A DNA stretch of 64,000 nucleotides from Odobenus rosmarus divergens. Lineage: Eukaryota > Chordata > Mammalia > Carnivora > Odobenidae. Within the stretch, counting starts at the first letter, position 1, and every line of letters starts with the position of its first letter. A program made the translations under genes and the position numbers. Under the pieces are notes generated by a model, which saw nothing but the letters and a program-made list of their open reading frames with translations, did no database searches and had not been told where the DNA came from. Below are positions 57,346 to 64,000 of the stretch, one piece after another. Location: the NCBI RefSeq assembly GCF_000321225.1, contig NW_004451512.1, positions 577,482 through 641,481 of the forward strand, given 5' to 3'.

Positions 57346-58120
57346 ATTTGCTGAACAATAATGCAAATTATTACACTATTCTTAAGACCAGCATGTGGTT
57401 ATCTTAGGATCAGAAACTGGTGCTCTGGAAACTCACTATTTGTATTGTCTGCTAATATTTCCTTTTTGTTCTCCCTTAGTATTTAGTTAAATTCTTTTTG
57501 AAAATGTCAGATTGTCTCAGCTGTGTTATGAAGAACCGGGGGAAACACTTTTGTCTACCCTTGAGCCTGAGTTTTAAATGGAAACTGATGTACCCCAAGT
57601 GGTAGGTGAAACTCAGGGGAACAGTTTCCAAGAATTCTTGTTCAGTAGCCACCACCTCCCCTTGCATGGGTTCTCCTTACAGCTTTCCTATCTGCTCACT
57701 CCTTGGAGGAGTCTAGGGTTTGATTTCCTAAGAAAACAGTTTCAGTGTGCCCATGTGTCAGAATACAGCATAGTAGACACAACGTGCTATCCATCCTAAA
57801 CCAAGATGCTTCCAGCTGACTTGCCATCAGCAAGACAAGCCTCCATAAGCACTGCCAGTTGCTCTAACCATCAAGACAGGACTCTACACACCAGATTCCA
57901 GACATGTCTTCATCTCCAGCCATGGCAAGTGAAGTTTACCAACACTCTTATTTTAGAAAGTGAAGCTTTGGAAAGTTATAAACACTTCCATGCTGTTCCT
58001 GAGAGAGAGTGCTGGAGGTGATCAGGATCTGTCACGAAAACTCAAAATGCAGGTCAACCCCTGTGCCACAGAGGGTAGCCAGACCCTCTGCCCATTCTTT
58101 CTTATTGCCAGTGGTTCCAA
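57346..58120. other. No gene seen
   Basis: Intergenic, no recognised features. Confidence 0.45.
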
Positions 58121-58124
58121 TCTT

Positions 58125-58285
58125 CAAGAGTGCTCCTCAAACTCTAATGGGCTGAGTAATCACTTGGGGGTTTTGTTAAAATGCAGATTCTGATTCATTG
58201 GGCCTGGGGTGGGTTGAGAGTCTGTATTTCAAACAAGTTCCCAGGTTCTGACACTGCTGCTCCATCAATCACACTTTGAGTAGCA
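58125..58285 (+). mobile_element. hAT-type DNA transposon relic (MER5-like)
   Basis: 'gtgctcctcaaactctaatg', 'gttaaaatgcagattctgat', 'gggcctggggtgggttgag', 'caagttcccaggttctgac', 'cacactttgagtagcaagg'. Same class as 44060-44216. Confidence 0.75.
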
Positions 58286-58770
58286 AGGGATATGGAAACC
58301 AAGTCTGTTCCTTCTAGGAAATGAAGGGAATGAAACTGCCACTTTAGGTATATCAAAATGTCAAAGTATGGGGTAACCTTTGTCAGACTTTGGTAGGGAT
58401 CAGGACTGGCTGCTTATGGTTTCCCGGCAAATCAGGGAAAAAGCTCTATAGAAGCTGATTTAGGTTTAATCCCAATTGATTTAACCTCAATCAACTGATT
58501 TAACCTGAGTCTGGTTATAAAGAACTTATAAACAGAATTGTCTGCCAATGAAATGGCTATTTCTGAAGTACAGCATTTGCTGCTCCTGAAGGTGCCGGAA
58601 AAGGGGTGAAGGGACTACTGATGAGAGAGGGTGGGGAGGACTCCAGCTGGGTGCACAATGTGATCGGAGAACCAAAAACCTTCTAGCTCTTGGTCTATAC
58701 TTAGATTGCATATCTGGTTTCTATACAAGGTATGATTCTTTCTAATTTGTGATTTATCATTTTTGTTGTG
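58286..58770. other. No gene seen
   Basis: Intergenic. A short local repeat 'tttaacct' and 'aactgatttaacct' at about 58478-58510. Confidence 0.45.
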
Positions 58771-58793
58771 GAGTGCTCAGAAATGAAAGATGC

Positions 58794-58978
58794 GGGACGC
58801 CTGGGTGGCTCAGTCAGTTAAGCGTCTGCCTTCGGCTCAGGTCATGGTCCCAACGTCTTGGGATGGAGTCCCGCATTCGGCTCCTTGCTCAGTGGGGAGC
58901 CTGCTTCTCCCTCTCCCTCTGCTGCTCCCCCTGCTTGTGCTCTCTCTGACAAATAAAGAAATAAAATATTAAAAAAAA
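58794..58978 (+). mobile_element. CAN SINE with target duplication
   Basis: Flanked by 'agaaatgaaagatgc' at 58779-58793 and 58979-58993 (15 bases, perfect). The body has a diverged middle ('catggtcccaacgtcttggg'). Confidence 0.95.
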
Positions 58979-58993
58979 AGAAATGAAAGATGC

Positions 58994-59740
58994 TATAAAG
59001 CAATGCAGTCAATGGGAATGAATTCTAACCCCTTCTTCCCTCATAGACTTTGTATTCCTAGGCAATCACACGTTTTTTAGAAATATGGGGCAGATGTGAA
59101 AGTTTGCAAACTGACCTCAAGGTACTGGCTTTGGAAGAATTCACGTGGAGTAATGTGGAAACAAGTATGAGAGACTCAGCGAGTCAGACGGGAGAGAGTG
59201 CCCACCTGGGAACTAGAGCCTGTGGGCTCCACTGCTGGGCCGGCCACTGGAGAGCTGTATGCCTTGGATAGGCCATCACCCTTGCTATTCCTATAAGGGA
59301 ATGAGAGAACTAGACTGCATCTCTTTGCTTTGCTTTCCTGTCTTCTAAGTCATGGGACCCTTTTGTCAAATAAAGCCTAAAGAGGAACCTAACATAAAAA
59401 GCAAAGCTGCTCTTATTGGAGCAGGGAGCCTGGAACTTCTCTATAGGCCCCTTAATACTCCATGAGGCACTTCTGTGGAAGCCAAAAGCTGTACAGACAC
59501 AGTCTGCAAACCAAAGCAAATCTCTGCCCTAGATGACCTCAAAGGTCCCCTCCTGTTCCAAGACTGCGGGGATCACCTCATCTGCAAGAGTGCCCTCTAA
59601 GACTATGTAAAAGGTTGGAACTAAACCTCTCCCAGCAGTAGGACACCTATCTGCGAAAGGCTTGGGCCTTCCCATTTTGCTCTTATACACACAAATTTAG
59701 GTTTTCAGGGATAAAGAATACATGATAAAATTCTGAGCAT
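58994..59740. other. No gene seen
   Basis: Intergenic. 59180-59340 may contain a very weak MIR ('gggctccactgctgggccgg'). Confidence 0.4.
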
Positions 59741-59744
59741 GGGG

Positions 59745-59890
59745 TACTGTTCACTCATCTTTGGTTGCAAGGGACAAAAAACAAATTTGATCCAGGTCAG
59801 GCAACAAAAGGAAAATGTATTGGCTCACACATGCAACTTGAAGAAGGACAGGAGGAGCTGATCTAAAGTCAACTAGAACTAAAGCCTCAA
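59745..59890 (+). mobile_element. Ancient interspersed repeat, family unsure
   Basis: 'tttggttgcaagggacaaaa', 'aaaggaaaatgtattggctc', 'acacatgcaacttgaagaag' follows a MER-like repeat I know from other mammals but cannot name. Confidence 0.5.
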
Positions 59891-60285
59891 AATTTCTGTT
59901 ATGTGTTGATTCTATTATCACCTCCCAAAGTGAGCAGCATCAGCTCTGGACAGTTATTCTTCAAGCTTAGTAACTAGAAAAGGGTGAAATATCCATTGAT
60001 ATATCATGTCCAGTTAAAAAAATACCAAAGGGAGGACTCTGCCTGGACCATCCTGGGCTGGGCATCCCTCCCTGGGACCCACTGCTTATGGACCAGAGCA
60101 GGGTATCCTCTGTGGTGGGCAGAACCCACTGGAGACACGTGGCTGGTTCCAGTGCAGCTGTTATAAAAAGGCGGGGAAAGAGGATGGGAAAAGAAAAACA
60201 GCAGATGTCCACTGTACCTGCCATTCCAAGCCTTCCTCGGTGTGGGTCCAATGTGTGTTCAAGCATTACTGCTCATTAAGGCTGC
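59891..60285. other. No gene seen
   Basis: Intergenic, no recognised features. Confidence 0.45.
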
Positions 60286-60289
60286 ACAC

Positions 60290-60485
60290 AGCCTTTACTC
60301 CAGCCTGACCAGACTGTCTCTTCACTTTTGCTTTGTCTCCCTTGCCTGACATGCCCTTTTCTCCCGTCTCAGCTGGTCTCCAGTCTCTCCATTCTTCAAG
60401 GGTTAGTTCAAATCCAAACTCCCCCCAGAAATGCCTCTTCTTCCACCCTGTATGTTCTTTCCTTTCCAGGAGAAATGATCTCCTG
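60290..60485 (+). mobile_element. L2 LINE fragment
   Basis: 'actccagcctgaccagactg', 'ttcttcaagggttagttcaa', 'atccaaactccccccagaaa' match forward L2. Confidence 0.6.
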
Positions 60486-60885
60486 TCTGTACATTCAGTG
60501 GTGTGTTGGCAAATGTTTAAAAACCACTCTCCTGAAAAACAAAGAATTAAACAAAACCCTGATTTTTCACTTGTCAATTTCCATGGTGTAAATACTCCCA
60601 CCATGGTCGATTTCCCGCTCTCAGCATGACGGTCACTGAATGCAGAGTTGGAAAGAAGTGTGCAATACCGCACCATTACACAGAATTCCCACCATACAGA
60701 TACAACAGATCTAAAGAATCTCGAGAGCATATACATTAGTAAACTGTAGTAAAATAATCATAAAGTTTATGAGTTTTGAGTATTTATTAGCTTTGTCTTT
60801 AATTTATTTAACTGTAGACTCATATAATTTTTTAATATTGGCAGTGCTTAATAATCATCTCACAAAATTCTTAGAAAAATTAACA
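60486..60885. other. No gene seen
   Basis: Intergenic AT-rich DNA. Confidence 0.45.
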
Positions 60886-60932
60886 GTACAGTTTTGACTT
60901 TTCTAGAATTTCATTTAAATAGAATCATATAG

Positions 60933-61122
60933 GGGGCGCCTGGGTGGCTCAGTCAATTAAGCATCTGCCTTCCGCTCAGGTCATCATCTCAGGGTCCTGG
61001 GATCGAGCCCCGCATCAGGCTCCCTGCTCAGCAGGAAGTCTGCTTCTCCCTTTCCCTCTGCTCCTCTCCTCTGCTCATTCTCTCTCTCGCTCTCTCTCTC
61101 CCCCACCTCAAATATATTAAAA
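60933..61122 (+). mobile_element. CAN SINE with target duplication
   Basis: Flanked by 'aaatagaatcatatag' at 60917-60932 and 61123-61138 (16 bases, perfect). The (CT)n middle is expanded ('ctctctctcgctctctctctc'). Confidence 0.96.
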
Positions 61123-61863
61123 AAATAGAATCATATAGTAGGCAGTCTTTTGTTACCTGGCTTCTTTCGCTAAGCATGCCTTTTAGAATTATTCATGTTA
61201 GAGCATGCATCAGTAGTTTGTTACCCTTTACTGATGAAGGATAGTCCATCATATGAATAATACCACAAAGTTGTAGTCATTCATGATTTTGGTTTGTTTC
61301 TGGTTTTTAGCTATTGTGCATAAAGCTGCTGTAAAGATCTGTATACAGGTCTTTTATGGACATGAGTTTTCACCTGTCTTGGATAAATATCTAGGACATT
61401 GTTGTGTTGTATGCTAAGTGTACATTTAACTTTAAAAGGAACCACATAAATGGTTTTCTTTCCTAAGTGAGCTTATTTTGCATGCATACTAGAAATACAG
61501 AAGAATTCCACTTGCTCCCCATGCTCTCGAACACTTAGTATGATCAGTCTTTCTAATTTTAGACATTCTAGCAGGTAGTGTAGGGATATCTTACTCTGAT
61601 CTTGATACACACTTCTCTAATGATTAGTGATGTTCAGATCTTTTCATGTGTTTACTTGCCACTCACCTATCTTCTTTGGTGGAGTATCAATTCAAATCTT
61701 TTGCTCAGTTATCAACTGGGTTGTCATTGTGGAGTTGTTTTATTATTGAGTTGTAAGAGTTATTTATACATTCTGGATGCAAGTTATTTATCAGATGTAT
61801 GTTTTGTAAAAATGTTCTGAAGAGCCTGTGGCTCTTCTTTTTTCTTTTTGCAGATTATCTAAC

Positions 61864-62078
61864 CATTGTTTTTTAATTTTATTTTATTTAAATTCAGTTA
61901 ACATAGAGTGTATTATTAGTTTCTGAGGTAGAGTTGTGATTCATCAGTTGCATGTAACACCCAGTGCTCATCACCTCACATGCCCATCACTCAGTTACCC
62001 CCTTTCCCAGCCCCCCTCCAGCAACCCTCACTTTGTTTCCTAGAGTTGAGCGTCTCTTATGGTTTGTCTCCCTGATTT
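61864..62078 (-). mobile_element. Younger L1 3' end, reverse
   Basis: Reverse carnivore L1 3' UTR: poly-T with 'ttttattttatttaaattc', 'agtgtattattagtttctga', 'gattcatcagttgcatgtaac', 'cccagtgctcatcacctcac', 'ttatggtttgtctccctg'. No clear target duplication. Confidence 0.85.
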
Positions 62079-62096
62079 TGGGCTCTTATTTTCTTA

Positions 62097-62295
62097 TTTG
62101 TTAAAAAAGATTTACTTATTTATTTGACAGAGAGAGAGAGACACCTAGAGAGGGAACACAAGCAGGGGGAGTGGGAGAGGGAGAAGCAGGCTCCTGGCTG
62201 AGCAGGGAGCCTGATGCGGGGCTCGATCCCAGAACCCTGGGATCATGACCCAAGCCGAAGGCAGACGCTTAATGACTGAGCCACCCAGGCGTCCC
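62097..62295 (-). mobile_element. CAN SINE, reverse, with 18-bp target duplication
   Basis: Flanked by 'tgggctcttattttctta' at 62079-62096 and 62296-62313, perfect over 18 bases. Ends with reverse head 'gactgagccacccaggcgtc'. Confidence 0.97.
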
Positions 62296-62474
62296 TGGGC
62301 TCTTATTTTCTTAATAGTATCTTTGTCCAACCTAAAGTCACAAATATTTTCTCCCACATAACTAAAACTATTATTTTTTTAGCTCTTATATTTAAGTCTA
62401 TTTAATTTTTGTGCACGGTATGAAGTGAGGTTTGAGGTCCATCTCTTGCATATGAATATTCAAACACTGTATTT

Positions 62475-62800
62475 TCAAAAAGTCTTTACTTTTTAAAATA
62501 GTTTTGGGTTCACAGCAAAATTGAGAGGAAGGTACAGAGATTTTCCACATACCCCCTGCCCCCACACATGCATAACCTCTCCAGTTATCAACATTCCCCA
62601 CTAGAGTGGTGCATTTGTTATAATTGACAAACTTACACTGACACGTCATAATCACCTCAAGACCATAGTTTACACTGGGGTTCAACCTTGGTGTGGTACA
62701 TTCTATGGGTTTAGACAGGTGTACAATAACATGTATCCATCATTATGACAGCATATAGAGTATTTTCGCTGCCTTAAAAATCCTCTGTTCTGTCTTTTTG
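62475..62800 (-). mobile_element. Old L1-type relic
   Basis: 'gttttgggttcacagcaaaat', 'gagaggaaggtacagagatt', 'tagagtggtgcatttgttat', 'tggtacattctatgggttta' match a known old L1-associated block. Orientation is less certain than the identification. Confidence 0.55.
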
Positions 62801-62985
62801 TCCTTCTCCTCATTCCAACTCCTGATCTTTTTACTGTCTTTTCCAATGTCTGATCTGCTTTTAATCCCATCTAGTGTATTTTTTATTTCAGATGCTTTAT
62901 TTTCATGTCTAAAAGTTCCATTTGAGTTTTTTAGTGGGACACTTAAATAATTTGACTGGTCCTACCCCGTATTTAATAAGGCCAT
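62801..62985. other. No gene seen
   Basis: Short intergenic stretch, likely more decayed L1. Confidence 0.4.
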
Positions 62986-62989
62986 GGAA

Positions 62990-63155
62990 TTTCTCAGAAT
63001 AACCTGCCAAAGAGTAGGGAATTTGAAGTATATAGATGTGGATCATCTAGCTTATTAGTTGTGTCACCTCAGGAAAGTCACTTAATTTCTCTCAGTTTAA
63101 GAATGATCATCTGGGAAAAAAAAGAATGATCATCTATAAAACTGAACTGAGTGAT
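62990..63155 (+). mobile_element. MIR SINE fragment
   Basis: 'gcttattagttgtgtcacctc', 'gaaagtcacttaatttctct', followed by a small tandem repeat of 'aagaatgatcatct' near 63099 and 63122. Confidence 0.65.
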
Positions 63156-63159
63156 AATG

Positions 63160-64000
63160 TTAACTGAATGGGCAGGAATCTGTTGAAGGAGCAAACAGGT
63201 GGAAGAGGTATTTGTGGCCGTGAGGCCCCTCCCTCAAGTTCTGCAACTTCACTGCTTTGGAAGCTGGTTTTAGTTATGAGTCAGAGGGAGGATTTGCAGT
63301 CCTTTTGCCCCCAGAAGGAGTGGCAGAGGAATGTTTCTTGATGCTACAAGCCCAGACTATACATTGCAAGGTACAGTGGCTGTTCCCAGAGCATTGCTGA
63401 GATGATGATCTAGAGGATGTCATTCTTGCTCTTAAGAGCCCACAAGTCTCAGGGTGCCACTGCACCAACACCGGAAGGATCTGCTCCATGCCCTACTTTG
63501 GTCATGTGTCCACACCCTCCTTAGCATTTGTGAACTCTCCACAGGACAATATCTCACACATGCTCCAGCATCTCGCTCTAGCAGGCTGGTCTACGCTGAG
63601 GAAGGACAATCAAGGAGTTTCAGAGAATGAGTGGTTACTACCACAGGACCCAGCAAACAGGACAAGCAGAAAGACTAATCAAAGGACCGTATTAAAGCAT
63701 GACCCCAGGAAAGGTAAAAGAATAAGGCAGGCTGTGACGACTTGTCTTGGAACAGTTAAGGACAGAGTGTCTTTCCCAAACTAAATTTATCCTGCAGCCC
63801 ATGAGGCAAGGAGACAGAGCTGTAAAGAGCAACAAGCGATACAGCTGAGGCTGGAGACACAGGCAAAGCCAGTCCTCACATACCAAACAAGGATCGAATT
63901 CTTCAGGTTCCATAAGCAGGGTTAAGATCATTGCTACTTAAGTCACAAAGACCAAAACGCTAGGTAATGTCCAGAGAGAGGGAGTCTCAGTCAGCACATC
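63160..64000. other. No gene seen
   Basis: Unique-looking intergenic DNA to the window edge. The open frames at 63274-63489 and 63488-63784 show no domain. Confidence 0.45.

Larger units (their letters stand above)
60890..62470 (-). mobile_element. Old antisense L1 ORF2 3' part, hit three times
   Basis: Antisense ORF2 motifs in order: 'ctagaatttcatttaaatag', 'tggcttctttcgctaagcat', 'ctattgtgcataaagctgct', 'ttactctgatcttgatacac', 'tattgagttgtaagagttatt', 'atttatcagatgtatgtttt', and after the insertions 'tcacaaatattttctcccaca', 'tttgaggtccatctcttgca'. It is interrupted by the SINE at 60933, the L1 end at 61864 and the SINE at 62097, giving a relative age order. Confidence 0.85.

Noticed and set aside
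1..64000. CRISPR arrays, operons, phage or defence systems
   Set aside because: The sequence is mammalian nuclear DNA; direct repeats found are SINE target duplications, microsatellites or local duplications.

Overview
The window is mammalian nuclear DNA from a carnivore. It holds many tRNA-derived CAN-type SINEs with the 'ggcgcctgggtggctcag' head, and carnivore L1 3' ends ending in the 'aatcatggaacac' and 'taatgtatggtgattaacataaca' type of tail. The SINE heads lack the canid 'gggatccctgggtggcgcag' form and the felid form. This points to an arctoid caniform (seal, sea lion, bear or mustelid); the exact species is inference. No bacterial, viral or CRISPR-like system was found.

Only one protein-coding gene can be supported: NHLH2 (HEN2/NSCL2), a neuronal basic helix-loop-helix transcription factor of 135 codons at 12475-12882 on the + strand. 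It sits in a CpG island of about 2 kb (about 11180-13175). The gene model has a TATA-like box at 10359, a non-coding first exon of about 10390-10693 that contains two short upstream ORFs, a 1773-bp intron (10694-12466), a single coding exon, and a 3' UTR of about 1.65 kb ending near a cluster of three AATAAA signals (14479-14539).

The rest is intergenic. Region by region: 1-5.5 kb is old L1 (ORF1, ORF2 and 3' ends) followed by a three-level SINE/L1/SINE nest. From 5.5 to 9.9 kb there are MIR and L2 relics and the upstream flank of NHLH2. From 14.6 to 25.5 kb there are L2/MIR relics, two SINEs, and an orphan GC/CpG-rich block at about 22.03-22.56 kb. From 25.5 to 35.4 kb lies a dense L1 and HAL1-like graveyard, mostly decayed, hit by five SINEs. 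At 35676-35959 there is a perfect 142-bp tandem duplication. From 36 to 48.4 kb there are L2, MIR, LTR and hAT-type relics. From 48.4 to 52.1 kb the DNA is mostly unique. From 52.1 to 64 kb there are an L1M 3' end, a probable CR1/L3 LINE relic, L2/MIR/MER relics, four full SINEs, and an old antisense L1 into which a younger L1 and two SINEs inserted.

Repeat family names come from memory of consensus sequences, not from a database search. Boundaries without target-site duplications are good to a few tens of bases. Where matching flanking duplications are visible they are given, and those boundaries should be exact or nearly so.
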